A stretch of DNA of 64,000 nt, taken from an uncultured Acetatifactor sp. (GTDB lineage: Bacteria; Bacillota; Clostridia; Lachnospirales; Lachnospiraceae). Of this stretch, positions 52,441 through 61,489 are shown in pieces (the first letter of the stretch is position 1; every line of letters begins with the position of its first letter). Both the position numbers and the translations under genes were made by a program. The stretch is from NCBI GenBank assembly GCA_910578185.1, contig CAJTPN010000010.1, positions 62,001 through 126,000 on the forward strand, written 5' to 3'. The notes below the pieces were generated by a model. It had not been told where the DNA came from, made no database searches, and saw only the letters and a program-made list of their open reading frames with translations.

Positions 52441-53748
52441 GTGAAGACGGGAATTAGGAAAATAACGGCGCTTTGTCTTGCCGGATTGTTTGTGCTGTCG
52501 CTGTCCGCTTGTGGAAACGGCGGTGTGCCAGACGACAATGTGATGATATTTGAGAAAGATAGCCAGAGGGTTGTGACATTTTTCAGCCCCATGGAAAAGA
52601 CACAGCCGGATGCCGACAATGTGGCCAGAAGCGCATCGGAAAAGACGATTACCATGGCGGAGGAGAGGCTTGGCGTAACTGTAAATTATATCACGTATAC
52701 GGCGGAGGATTACCGTGATAAAACCTATGATGAGATAGCCATTGAGAGAGTACGCAATAATTTGGACGATCTGTATCTGCTGAATCCGGATACCATTCAG
52801 GTGTTGGCCGAAGAGGATAAGCTGATGGATTTATCAGGTCTTGACAGTGCAAAGAATCTGCGGGATGTGGTAAAGATGGCTAATGTGGTAAACGGAAAGC
52901 TGGTGGCCATTCCGCAGGAGGTGGTGGCATACGGTTTGTTCGTAAATAAGGACATGTTTGACCGATATCATTTGGAACTGCCGGAAACGCCGGAAGATTT
53001 TCTGGAATGCTGCAGAGTGTTTCAGGAGAACGGAATTGAGACGCCGGTGGGGGCTAACCGATGGTGGCTGGAGACATTCGTCTTTGCCCAGGCATATGCG
53101 GATCTTTATAACGGCGGAAATATGGAGGCAGAAATTGCCGCGCTTAACAGCGGTGAAAAAAAGTACAGCGACTATATGCGTTCCGGTTTTATGTTTCTTC
53201 AAACATTGATTGATTGTGGGTATATCGACGCCCAAAAGGCATATGTGAGTGAGGCCATAGAGGGGGAAGGGGCGGATTTCCTGGCACAGAAGACGCCGAT
53301 TGTCATGGCATACTGGAGTGCTGCGAACGCCGAGACCGCATATGGAAAACCGGGTTTTAACATGCAGGTAATCGGCTTTCCAAGCAGCAGGGGACAGATG
53401 CCGGTTATGGCAATTCCGGGATATGCTGTGGGAATAGATGCGGTACATGCGGAAGACGCCATGAAGACGCTGGATATCATGCTTTCCGATGAGGCGCTGC
53501 AGGTTTATGCGGAGACTAACAAGGTGATTTCCCCTTCTAAAAATGTTCAGGTGGACTGTATTCCGGCGTTAAAACCGCTGAATGACAGGATCAACGAAAA
53601 CGTTTTTGTGCTTGCATCAAATGCGGGCATGAAGCTGGAACAGTGGGGAAATACCTGTGTCATTGTGAGAAATCTGTTGAACGGCGCTTCCGTGGAGGAG
53701 TGTATGGCAGAGTTTGACAGGCTTCAAGAGGAAGTGTTAAAAAAATAA
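52441..53748 (+). CDS. Extracellular solute-binding lipoprotein
   Basis: A 435-residue family 1 solute-binding protein, GTG start at 52441. Signal peptide MKTGIRKITALCLAGLFVLSLSAC with the lipobox cysteine at about residue 24. The body has the two-lobe pattern with LDDLYLLNPDTIQVLAEEDKLMDLSGL, VAIPQEVVAYGLFVNKDMFDRY and GANRWWLETFVFAQ, as in sugar-binding proteins. No permease or ATPase gene follows. Directly behind a hybrid kinase, it probably binds a carbohydrate or small molecule and reports to the kinase. Confidence 0.87.
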   Translation: MKTGIRKITALCLAGLFVLSLSACGNGGVPDDNVMIFEKDSQRVVTFFSPMEKTQPDADNVARSASEKTITMAEERLGVTVNYITYTAEDYRDKTYDEIAIERVRNNLDDLYLLNPDTIQVLAEEDKLMDLSGLDSAKNLRDVVKMANVVNGKLVAIPQEVVAYGLFVNKDMFDRYHLELPETPEDFLECCRVFQENGIETPVGANRWWLETFVFAQAYADLYNGGNMEAEIAALNSGEKKYSDYMRSGFMFLQTLIDCGYIDAQKAYVSEAIEGEGADFLAQKTPIVMAYWSAANAETAYGKPGFNMQVIGFPSSRGQMPVMAIPGYAVGIDAVHAEDAMKTLDIMLSDEALQVYAETNKVISPSKNVQVDCIPALKPLNDRINENVFVLASNAGMKLEQWGNTCVIVRNLLNGASVEECMAEFDRLQEEVLKK

Positions 53749-53830
53749 TATTAAATTTTGATTCTTTTGCCCAATCCGTCATGCGTAATTATGAGTATAG
53801 ATATCATATGGAGAGAGAGTATCAGCGTCT

Positions 53831-54880
53831 ATGAAAATTGTGGTATTGGCGGGAGGAATCAGTGCGGAGCGTGATGTTTCCTTAAGTTCCGGCAGTATGA
53901 TCTATAAGGCATTGAAAAACAAGGGGCATAAGGCGGTGCTTCTGGATGCTTATCTGGGATATGGGGGAGAGGTAGAAGGAATCTTTGACAGGCAGGAGGA
54001 TTGGGCACAGCAGATTGGAAACGTGGGGGAAACTTCACCGGATCCGGACGCCATCAGGGCATTGCGGGAGGAGCGGCGGGAGGGCCGTCCGGGTGAGCCG
54101 GATTACCTCGGACCGAATGTGTTGGCCGTTTGCCGGGAGGCGGACTGTGTGTTTCTTGCGCTGCACGGGATGGGGGGAGAGGATGGCAGGCTTCAGGCAT
54201 GCTTTGAGCTTTTGGGGATTCCCTATACCGGAGCGGATATGGTTGGATCGGTTCTGGCGTTTGACAAAGGTATCACCAAGGATATCTTTCGGGCATACGG
54301 AATTCCTACGCCTCAGGGAATTCGGCTGAAACGGGGAGAAAAGGAGACGATGCGGGTGCCCTATCCCTGTATTGTGAAGGCCAGCTGCAGCGGTTCCAGT
54401 GTGGGGGTTTGTATTGCCAATGACGATAAGGAATATGAAGCGGCAAAATCAGAAGCCTTCCGGTATGGTGATGAAGTGATTGTGGAACGATATATCAGGG
54501 GCAGGGAATTTTCTGTTGGGGTTATGGACGGAAAGGCGCTGCCGGTGATAGAGATGGCGCCCAAGGAAGGTTTTTATGATTATAGGAATAAGTATCAGGC
54601 GGGCAGCACGGTGGAGACTTGTCCCGCCCGGATTTCTGCAGAGAAAAGCAGTGAAATGCAGGAGATCGCGGAACGGGTATTCAGGGTGCTGCGATTGAAA
54701 AGTTATGCTCGTATGGATTTTGTCATGAGCGGGAAAGGAGAGGTATTCTGCCTGGAAGCCAATACACTTCCGGGGATGACGCCAATCTCTTTGCTTCCTC
54801 AGGAGGCTGTTGCTGCGGGACTTGGTTTTGAGCAGTTGTGTGAGAAGATTTTGAATTCTGCCTGCAAAAGGGAAGAATGA
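53831..54880 (+). CDS. ddl: D-alanine--D-alanine ligase
   Basis: ATP-grasp ligase joining two D-Ala for the pentapeptide end of lipid II precursor. The 349-residue protein has LAGGISAERDVSLSSGSMIYKAL, FLALHGMGGEDG, the lysine and SCSGSSVGVCIA region, and EGFYDYRNKY, the tyrosine-bearing omega loop of D-Ala-specific ligases rather than the VanA (His) or VanC/G (Phe-Asp-Phe) loops. EANTLPGMTPISLLP is the C-terminal substrate site. A weak promoter (TTGCCC 53767, TATGAG 53790) precedes it. murF follows, so this is the D-Ala-D-Ala supply pair. Confidence 0.95.
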   Translation: MKIVVLAGGISAERDVSLSSGSMIYKALKNKGHKAVLLDAYLGYGGEVEGIFDRQEDWAQQIGNVGETSPDPDAIRALREERREGRPGEPDYLGPNVLAVCREADCVFLALHGMGGEDGRLQACFELLGIPYTGADMVGSVLAFDKGITKDIFRAYGIPTPQGIRLKRGEKETMRVPYPCIVKASCSGSSVGVCIANDDKEYEAAKSEAFRYGDEVIVERYIRGREFSVGVMDGKALPVIEMAPKEGFYDYRNKYQAGSTVETCPARISAEKSSEMQEIAERVFRVLRLKSYARMDFVMSGKGEVFCLEANTLPGMTPISLLPQEAVAAGLGFEQLCEKILNSACKREE

Positions 54881-54947
54881 CAGTGATGACAGGCATGGAC
54901 GGTGCGGGAGAGAGCATGGGTGCTTATGGGAAAGGTATGGTTTTGAG

Positions 54948-56405
54948 ATGATGGATTTGACGGTAAGAGAAATTGCCGCAGCAGGCGGAGGAAAGCTTGT
55001 ACTGGGAAACGGGAGAAGCGGTGAGGAACGTGTAAGCGGCGTGGTCATTGATTCCAGGAAGGCAGAGGCAGGAGGGGCATTTATTGCCACCATAGGGGAA
55101 AAGACGGATGGGCATCGCTATATTACAGATGTCTTTGCAAAAGGAGGGATTTTGGCTGTAACCCAAAAAACGCCGGAGCAGGTGGAGGCGGAGTATGGCT
55201 GTAAGGCCAGGGAATGGGGCAGCTATCTGCTGGTAGAAGACACATTGCAGGCTTTGCAGCGTATTGCAGAGGCATATCGAAGGAAGCTTTCGGTCAAGGT
55301 TGTGGGGCTGACGGGAAGTTCGGGCAAGACCAGTACAAAGGAATTTATAGCAAGTGTGCTTGGGCGGAAATATCGTGTATATAAGACCCAGGGAAACCTA
55401 AATAACGAAATAGGGGTTCCGCTGACGCTGCTTGGTATCCGCAGGGAAGAAATTGCGGTGGTGGAGATGGGGATCAGCGATTTTGGCGAAATGCACAGAT
55501 TGAGTAAGATGGCTCGGCCGGACGTATGTGTGATTACCAATATTGGGCAGAGCCATCTAAAGGATTTGAAGAACAGAGATGGCATATTAAAGGCAAAATC
55601 AGAGATTTTTGATTTTATGGCCCAGGAGGGGCAAATTTGCCTGAACGGAGAGGATGACAAACTTTGCACGCTCACGGAAGTCAAGGGGCATAGACCGCAT
55701 TTTTTTGGACTTGGCGGTAATCCTTGTGAGGAGGTGACGGCGGAACAAATTGTGGGCAGTCTGCAGGGAAGTGACGCCACATTGACTTTCAGGAGAGGGA
55801 AGGATGCGTATTTGCGTCAGCCCGTTTATGTGCCGCTGCCTGGGACCCATATGGTATTGAATGCGGCGGCGGCGGCATGTGTGGGAAGTTTGTTTGGATT
55901 GACCGGGGAGGAGATCAGGGCAGGAATTGCCGATGTTATGCCTGTGGAGGGAAGGGCAAATATCATTCATGGAAAGCATTATACCCTGATTGACGACTGT
56001 TACAATGCGAATCCGGAATCTATGAGAGCTGCCATTCATATGCTAGCTTTGGCAGATACGGAGAAAGTTGCCATCCTGGGCGACATGTTTAACTTGGGAC
56101 CGGATTCCCACGAGCTTCATGAACAAGTGGGAAGACATGCGTTGGAAGCAGGTGTTGATCATGTGATCTGTGTGGGGGAGGAGGCACAGTTTCTATTTCG
56201 GGCCGCCCATGAGGCGGAGGCGCTTTGTCAGGCAAAAGGGCTGCCAGCCGGGCGTGTTACTTTATTTCCCGATCGACAGAGCTTTCTTGAAGCGCTTCGG
56301 ATAAATCGGGAAGAGTTGGTTCCAGAGGGAAGTACCGTGTTGATTAAGGCTTCTCATGATATGAAATTTGTGGAGATATTGGATTTTTTGCGGACATTGC
56401 CGTGA
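54948..56405 (+). CDS. murF: UDP-MurNAc-tripeptide--D-Ala-D-Ala ligase
   Basis: Adds D-Ala-D-Ala to UDP-MurNAc-tripeptide. The 485-residue Mur ligase has the N-terminal VIDSRKAEAGGAFIA, the ATP loop GLTGSSGKTSTKEF around residue 116, NLNNEIGVPLTLL, EMGISDFGEM, NIGQSHL and the C-terminal IDDCYNANPESMRAA, AILGDMFNLG. Start at ATGATG; the gap to ddl is 67 bp. Adjacent to ddl and upstream of a VanR/S-like pair and a carboxypeptidase. Confidence 0.96.
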   Translation: MMDLTVREIAAAGGGKLVLGNGRSGEERVSGVVIDSRKAEAGGAFIATIGEKTDGHRYITDVFAKGGILAVTQKTPEQVEAEYGCKAREWGSYLLVEDTLQALQRIAEAYRRKLSVKVVGLTGSSGKTSTKEFIASVLGRKYRVYKTQGNLNNEIGVPLTLLGIRREEIAVVEMGISDFGEMHRLSKMARPDVCVITNIGQSHLKDLKNRDGILKAKSEIFDFMAQEGQICLNGEDDKLCTLTEVKGHRPHFFGLGGNPCEEVTAEQIVGSLQGSDATLTFRRGKDAYLRQPVYVPLPGTHMVLNAAAAACVGSLFGLTGEEIRAGIADVMPVEGRANIIHGKHYTLIDDCYNANPESMRAAIHMLALADTEKVAILGDMFNLGPDSHELHEQVGRHALEAGVDHVICVGEEAQFLFRAAHEAEALCQAKGLPAGRVTLFPDRQSFLEALRINREELVPEGSTVLIKASHDMKFVEILDFLRTLP

Positions 56406-56410
56406 GTTGA

Positions 56411-56443
56411 GGCCGTTCGGTGCTGACGCACCGGGCGGCTTTT
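56411..56443 (+). terminator. Probable terminator after murF
   Basis: CGGTGC (56418-56423) pairs with GCACCG (56428-56433) and GCCG (56412-56415) with CGGC (56436-56439), followed by TTTT. The 340-bp stretch to the next gene holds no supported frame. Confidence 0.65.
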
Positions 56444-56692
56444 GGGATTGTGCTTTCAGGGAGGGGGACGGTGCCGGGATGGGCAATTATAATTCCGGAG
56501 GGCATAACAGGACGTATTGGAGGGTAGAAAAGATATTTAATAAGCGGACAAAATAGATACGGAATAATGAAGATGGTGTTACAGATAGAAATTTCACCGG
56601 GATTCCTTTAATATGTGTAAAACGTGGAAAGCCTCATAAACACTCAATATTTCCAGAAAGTTCAAAGTTGCAAATTTTGAGAAAATATAGTA

Positions 56693-56749
56693 ATCTTAAT
56701 AAAATCTTAAACCTATTCCTGCTGCTTTATGGGAAAATAGTGTTATATT
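56693..56749 (+). promoter_or_regulatory. Possible autoregulatory site and promoter of the response regulator gene
   Basis: ATCTTAA occurs at 56693-56699 and again at 56704-56710, an 11-bp direct repeat of the type bound by OmpR/PhoB-family regulators. A -10 like TTATAT lies at 56743-56748. No good -35 is seen, consistent with activation. Confidence 0.5.
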
Positions 56750-56779
56750 TGTGTGAATTATGTCAGGAGATTAGTGGAT

Positions 56780-57472
56780 ATGAGTGAAAAAATATTAATA
56801 GCGGAAGATGAGAAGGAGATTGCTGATCTCGTGGCGTTGTATCTGGAAAACGAAGGCTTCCAGGTCTTGAAATGTTTTACCGGTACGGATGCCATGGAGG
56901 CGGTATCTTCCGGGCAGACGGATCTGGCAATTCTGGATATTATGCTGCCTGGAGTCAGCGGGCTTGAGATATGCCGTAAAATAAGAGAAAAACATAATTA
57001 CCCGATCATTATGCTGACTGCAAAGAGCCAGGAGACGGATAAGATAACAGGTCTTGCGCTGGGGGCTGATGATTATATGACGAAACCCTTTCTGCCGCTG
57101 GAGCTGGTGGCCAGAGTAAAGGCGCAGCTGAGAAGATATAAACGATACAACACAGGAGTCAAACAGGAGGAGGTGCTGGAGGTTTCCGGGTTGGTATTAA
57201 ATAATAAGACTCACGAATGCTTTTTAAACGAGCGGCCGCTGAATCTGACGCCTACGGAGTTTGCCATTCTGCGTATTCTATGTGAGCGCAAAGGGCAGGT
57301 GGTCAGCGCAGAGGACATGTTCCATTTGATATGGGAGGAGGAGTATTATGTGAAAAATAATAATACCATTACGGTACACATACGCCATTTGAGGGAAAAG
57401 ATGGGAGATTCCTTTGAAAATCCCAAATATATTAAGACGGTATGGGGGTGCGGATATAAAATTGAAGGTTAA
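56780..57472 (+). CDS. OmpR/PhoB-family response regulator, VanR-like
   Basis: A 230-residue regulator: receiver with IAEDEKEIADLVALYL, LAILDIMLPGVSG (phospho-acceptor aspartate near 53) and KPFLPLELVARVKAQLRRY, then a winged helix with LNLTPTEFAILRILCERKGQVVSAEDMFHLIW and VHIRHLREKMGD. CAGGAGA lies nine bases before the ATG. The sequence is close in style to VanR. Coupled to the kinase gene, which starts within its last codons. Target genes probably include the carboxypeptidase downstream. Confidence 0.92.
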   Translation: MSEKILIAEDEKEIADLVALYLENEGFQVLKCFTGTDAMEAVSSGQTDLAILDIMLPGVSGLEICRKIREKHNYPIIMLTAKSQETDKITGLALGADDYMTKPFLPLELVARVKAQLRRYKRYNTGVKQEEVLEVSGLVLNNKTHECFLNERPLNLTPTEFAILRILCERKGQVVSAEDMFHLIWEEEYYVKNNNTITVHIRHLREKMGDSFENPKYIKTVWGCGYKIEG

Positions 57473-58748
57473 TATAAAGATTGTCCGTCTGTTTGTAACC
57501 GTGTTGCTGCTCATAGGGGGTTTTATTCTGTGCAGGGGAATCTATTTGTTGTTTGATCAGGTGATGAATGGTTTTGTGGTGGACTGGTTTGAGGAAAATT
57601 ATATATTACAGGAATGGCGGCCAATAGGAAACGAAGGGCAGGGTTATTTTTACAGAAGTGTCCGATGGGGTAAGTTAAAGGTTCTTCTTTTCCAATCGTT
57701 TATTGCAGTCGTCTTTTTGTGGATTATGACCGTGAGGCTGGCTTCCATTTTGTATGCCGGCAGGCAGGAGAAAAAGGTGCTGTGTGCAGCAGGGAAAATG
57801 ATCAATGATTATATGCGTCATGACAGAGAGGCATCCGATGTGTTCCCCAACGAGTATGCGCAGATTGCTGCCCAGATGTCGGAGATAAAGGCATCCATGC
57901 AGCGCCATGAACAGGTGCTTAAGGAAGAGACCAGCAGGAAAAACGATCTGATCACATATTTGGCTCATGATTTGAAAACGCCGCTCACATCCATCGTTGG
58001 GTATTTAAGTCTGTTAGAAGAGACGCCAAAGCTGCCGGCGCAACAGAGGGAAAAGTATGTACATATCACCTTGGAGAAGGCTTTGCACCTGGAAAAGCTG
58101 ATCAACGAGTTTTTTGAAATCACCCGTTATAATCTACAGCAGATTGTGCTGGAGAAGGAAACGGTTGATTTGGTATTTCTGCTGGTGCAAATGGCTGACG
58201 AGTTTTACCCGGTGTTGTCGGCCCATGGAAATACGATAAAGCTGAGAATCGGACAGGATGTGGCAGGGGAAGATGTAGTTTCGGAGGAATGCAGGTCTGT
58301 TGCGGTTTGGGGGAGTTTGGCGGATCAAAAAGAGGAAGGATTAATCTATAATGCTTTGGGGCAAAAAGCAAAAGACGGGAGCCAGGAGCGCGGCGCCGAG
58401 CGTATCAACGTCTATGCCGACGGAGAGAAGCTGGCGAGAGTTTTTTGCAACATTCTGAAAAATGCCATTGCTTATAGTTACCCGGACACGGAGATCGGAG
58501 TGGATTGCCTTGTGGAGGGGGAAAAGGTGCGGATTGTTTTTGCCAACAGAGGCAGGACGATACCACAGCAAAAGCTGAATGCAATTTTTGAAAAATTTTT
58601 CCGATTGGACGATGCCAGAAATACCAATACGGGTGGAGCGGGACTGGGGCTTTCCATTGCCAGGGAGATCGTTACGCTGCACGGAGGGACGATTTCGGCA
58701 GAAAGCCAGGATGAAGTGACCCGCTTTATTGTGATGCTGCCGTATTAG
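57462..58748 (+). CDS. Sensor histidine kinase, VanS-like
   Basis: A 428-residue membrane kinase. Two transmembrane helices (about residues 4-26 and 65-90) flank a short extracytoplasmic loop. HisKA YLAHDLKTPLTSIVGYLSLLEE, N-box NAIAYSYPDTEIGV, GGAGLGLSIAREIVTLHGG are complete. A TTG start at 57462 overlaps the regulator by 11 bp; an upstream TTG at 57414 is also open. The middle of the ATPase domain has an insertion of about 45 residues around EDVVSEECRS and KAKDGSQERGAE. Probably senses cell-wall stress or precursor. Confidence 0.9.
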   Translation: MKVNIKIVRLFVTVLLLIGGFILCRGIYLLFDQVMNGFVVDWFEENYILQEWRPIGNEGQGYFYRSVRWGKLKVLLFQSFIAVVFLWIMTVRLASILYAGRQEKKVLCAAGKMINDYMRHDREASDVFPNEYAQIAAQMSEIKASMQRHEQVLKEETSRKNDLITYLAHDLKTPLTSIVGYLSLLEETPKLPAQQREKYVHITLEKALHLEKLINEFFEITRYNLQQIVLEKETVDLVFLLVQMADEFYPVLSAHGNTIKLRIGQDVAGEDVVSEECRSVAVWGSLADQKEEGLIYNALGQKAKDGSQERGAERINVYADGEKLARVFCNILKNAIAYSYPDTEIGVDCLVEGEKVRIVFANRGRTIPQQKLNAIFEKFFRLDDARNTNTGGAGLGLSIAREIVTLHGGTISAESQDEVTRFIVMLPY

Positions 58749-59460
58749 ACCCGTTTAACAGGTGTTTTCTCGTTTGCTTCCGCGCTTAGAATTTTCAACG
58801 CAGGTAGTAGCGTGGGATGAATATCTTCAGCTCTCAAAAACGCTCAAACATATACAATATAATGCCGTGATTCATCGCGCAAAAACCATGACAAAGGTAA
58901 CTTCTTTTATGCAGTTTGGAAATGCTTGGGCAAATCGCCCCTGTCAATGTAAGACCAATCAGCTTTCGGACAAAGACCAGACACGCCAGCTCTTGGGGGA
59001 ATTGCTGCAAAAATCCATTGAACGTGTTGTAAATGATTTTATAGAGAGAACTTATTACAAATAATTTATTTGCGTTTGTTAAGCCGCACATAAACTTCCA
59101 GTTGAAAAATAGACAGATGGGGTCGAATATTCCTTGTTGCGATAATAATGAGAAGGAATGATTCGGCAAATTCAAACACGCCCCGGAATGTACATTGTGT
59201 GTAATTTTTCTGACGGAAGACGCTCCTGCAACTCAATATGTCCCATCCCGGGAAAAACCGCGTCAGACAAAAAAGCACTTCGGAATTTGTCTTATGCTGC
59301 TGTCAATCGTGGTTGTTTTTACCGTTTTGAATATAAGTGATCAGAGTCCCGTTAATGGATTCTTAGGAAAGATACAATAAAATGTTATGATCCATTTTGC
59401 CGCCGTCTCTTACAATAGAATCGTCTGGAATAAAAATGTTTTTAGGCGTAGGAGGTTGTT
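58749..59460. other. 712-bp intergenic region with an orphan frame
   Basis: A GTG frame of 100 codons at 58762-59064 (FSTQVVAWDEYLQLSKTL, ending DFIERTYYK) has no ribosome binding site and no recognised family. It could be a degraded gene. Further frames to 59380 are short and overlap in several phases, one ending in a hydrophobic helix (FGICLMLLSIVVVFTVLNIS). I see no promoter of good quality before the next gene. Confidence 0.3.
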
Positions 59461-60507
59461 ATGAGACGAAAAAGGAAGGGTGCATTTCTGAGAGACCAAA
59501 GAGCAATGATATGGAAAGGGATCGGTGTTCTGTGTGGATGTATGGTATGGGCAGGGGTGATTCTGGCAGTGGGCTTCCGTGGGAGCGGTGGAAGGATGCA
59601 GACACCAAAAGAGATTTGGCTCTATGACCACAGGGAAGAATCCGACGGCATGATGGATCCATCTGACGGGGAAGCAAAATTACAGGAAATACCGTCAGAG
59701 ATAATGGATGACTTGTACAGTCCCTACGGGGTGTTAATAGATGGGACAAGCGGAGAAGTCTTGGCAGGCAGATACAGCCAGGACCGGATATATCCTGCGT
59801 CCATGACAAAGATGATGACGGCTATCGTAGCATTGGAAAATACGGACGACTGGGAGGAGAGGATTGTGCTTCCCACAGAAATATATGGTGTGTTGTATGC
59901 AGAGCATGCCTCCGTAGCCGGCTTCGAGGCCGGTGAAAAGGTCTTGCCTATGGATATGTTATATGGTATGCTGCTGCCTTCAGGGGCGGAGTGCTGCCTG
60001 GGCTACGCATGGCAGCTGGCAGGAAACGAGAAAAACTTTGTGGAGTGGATGAATGAGAAAGCGGATGCGCTGGAGATGACGGGGACACATTTTGCCAATA
60101 CCACCGGACTGCCGGATGAGGATCACTATTCCACGGTGGAAGATATGGCGGTTCTGCTCCGCTACTGTCTGCAAAATGAGAGTTTTCGGGAGATATTGAC
60201 GGCACAAAGCCACCGGACTGCGCCTACAAACGTGCATCCCAAGGGACTTGATTTTACCAGCACATTGCTTGGAAGACTGGAGGGTGGGAAACAGGTGAAA
60301 GGCGCGCAGATTCTCGGCGGGAAGACGGGTTATACTTCAAAGGCAGGCTTGTGTCTTGCCAGTGTTGCCAGAATAGGGGATAGGGAATATATCTTGGTTA
60401 CCGCTGGGGCACCCGGAACAAACTATGCAGAAACTTATCACATTGAGGATGCGGTTGCGGTATATGGAAGATTGGCCGAATTTTTAGAAGGTTCGGATTT
60501 GGGCTAA
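59461..60507 (+). CDS. D-alanyl-D-alanine carboxypeptidase, S11 family
   Basis: A 348-residue penicillin-binding-type carboxypeptidase that removes the terminal D-Ala from pentapeptides outside the membrane. N-terminal anchor helix at about residues 20-40 (IGVLCGCMVWAGVILAV). Active-site motifs: SMTKMMTAI (SxxK) near residue 112, PSGAECCLGYAWQLAG where SxN would be expected (Ala in place of Asn), and GGKTGYTSKAG (KTG). There is no C-terminal PBP5 beta domain. TAGGAGGTTGTT precedes the ATG. Probably controlled by the VanRS-like pair just upstream. Confidence 0.88.
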   Translation: MRRKRKGAFLRDQRAMIWKGIGVLCGCMVWAGVILAVGFRGSGGRMQTPKEIWLYDHREESDGMMDPSDGEAKLQEIPSEIMDDLYSPYGVLIDGTSGEVLAGRYSQDRIYPASMTKMMTAIVALENTDDWEERIVLPTEIYGVLYAEHASVAGFEAGEKVLPMDMLYGMLLPSGAECCLGYAWQLAGNEKNFVEWMNEKADALEMTGTHFANTTGLPDEDHYSTVEDMAVLLRYCLQNESFREILTAQSHRTAPTNVHPKGLDFTSTLLGRLEGGKQVKGAQILGGKTGYTSKAGLCLASVARIGDREYILVTAGAPGTNYAETYHIEDAVAVYGRLAEFLEGSDLG

Positions 60508-60525
60508 TCATTGTTGACTTTTATA

Positions 60526-60560
60526 TCAGGGGCAAATCGGTATGAGCCGATAGCCCCTGA
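60526..60560. terminator. Hairpin after the carboxypeptidase gene
   Basis: TCAGGGGC (60526-60533) pairs with GCCCCTGA (60553-60560) and ATCGG with CCGAT inside. No T-run follows on the plus strand. Convergent genes flank it. Confidence 0.5.
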
Positions 60561-60683
60561 CGCTGTGTTACTAAAGCTCAGCCGTTTTTTCCGGCATAGG
60601 ATTATCATGCAGCTGCATATACAATCTTAATAAACCTCTAAATCGTTTTTTGTCATTTCTCTAATCATATATGGCATCCCTTC

Positions 60684-61337
60684 TTAATGTTCGTTCCACT
60701 CATCATAAAATTCTTTTAGAAACTCACGCATATATCTGTCCCGTTTCTGAGCAATGGATTTTGCACAATCGGTATTCATCATATCTTTCATCAAAAGAAG
60801 TTTTTCATAGAAATGATTTATTGTTGTGCCTTCATTATTCCTATACTCAGTTTCGTTCATATTTATATTGGGTTGGCAATCCGGAATGTAAATCGCCCTG
60901 TTATGATTTCCGCCATAAGCAAAGGCCCTCGCAATTCCAATCGCCCCCATTGCATCCAGTCGGTCTGCATCCTGCACAATTTTTCCTTCTATTGACGTTG
61001 CAGCAATTGTTTCTGTGCCTTTGAATGAAATCTCCTTGATAATATCAATTACACCATCGATGGTATCTTCTGTAAGATGGCAATCTAACATAATACGCCG
61101 TGCATTTTCATAATCCGTCGTTTCAAATATCTTTATATCATCCGTATCATGCAGCAATGCAGCGATCATCACTATGTATTCGTCACATTTTTCTGTTTTA
61201 GCGATTCTCTCTGCATTATTTAAGACTCTTAAGCTATGCCAGTAATCATGTCCCGAATAATCATTTGCAAACAATTCCTTTATTTTTTGTTGGAGCATAT
61301 ATTTCGTCTGCTCATATACATTCTTCAAATAATCCAT
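60684..61337 (-). CDS. HD-domain phosphohydrolase
   Basis: A 217-residue HD-family hydrolase. The motif order is SGHDYWHSLRVLNNAERIA (first His pair), ALLHDTDDIK (HD pair) and VQDADRLDAMGAIGIARAF (final Asp), as in E. coli YedJ-like proteins. It likely cleaves a phosphate from a nucleotide or other metabolite; substrate unknown. The gene start overlaps the last codons of the HAD relic upstream on the same strand. Confidence 0.87.
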   Translation of the reverse strand: MDYLKNVYEQTKYMLQQKIKELFANDYSGHDYWHSLRVLNNAERIAKTEKCDEYIVMIAALLHDTDDIKIFETTDYENARRIMLDCHLTEDTIDGVIDIIKEISFKGTETIAATSIEGKIVQDADRLDAMGAIGIARAFAYGGNHNRAIYIPDCQPNINMNETEYRNNEGTTINHFYEKLLLMKDMMNTDCAKSIAQKRDRYMREFLKEFYDEWNEH

Positions 61338-61459
61338 TTATCCAAATAGACGGCTACACCGTCCTCCTCATTTAAAAGTGTGAGATCATCAGCAATATCT
61401 TTGATCTCTTGTATTGCATTGTCCATGGCTACAACAATACCCCATCCCTTTAAGATACA
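61325..61459 (-). pseudogene. C-terminal relic of a Cof-type HAD hydrolase
   Basis: About 44 codons on the minus strand read ILKGWGIVVAMDNAIQEIKDI then ADDLTLLNEEDGVAVYLDKW and end in TGA inside the HD gene start. This is the conserved C-terminal end (GxAVAMGNA..., DGVA) of a Cof-family sugar-phosphatase, normally some 270 residues. An in-frame TAA lies upstream and the following gene occupies the rest, so it is a truncated remnant. Confidence 0.72.
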
Positions 61460-61489
61460 GCCCTGTATTTATACTTTTGCCTAGGAGAG

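Noticed and set aside
58762..59064. 100-codon frame as a real gene
   Set aside because: Weak GTG start, no ribosome site, no recognisable family; kept only as part of the intergenic note.
53831..60507. Vancomycin resistance operon
   Set aside because: VanR/VanS-like regulators are present, but the ligase loop is D-Ala type and vanH/vanT/vanX-like genes are absent.
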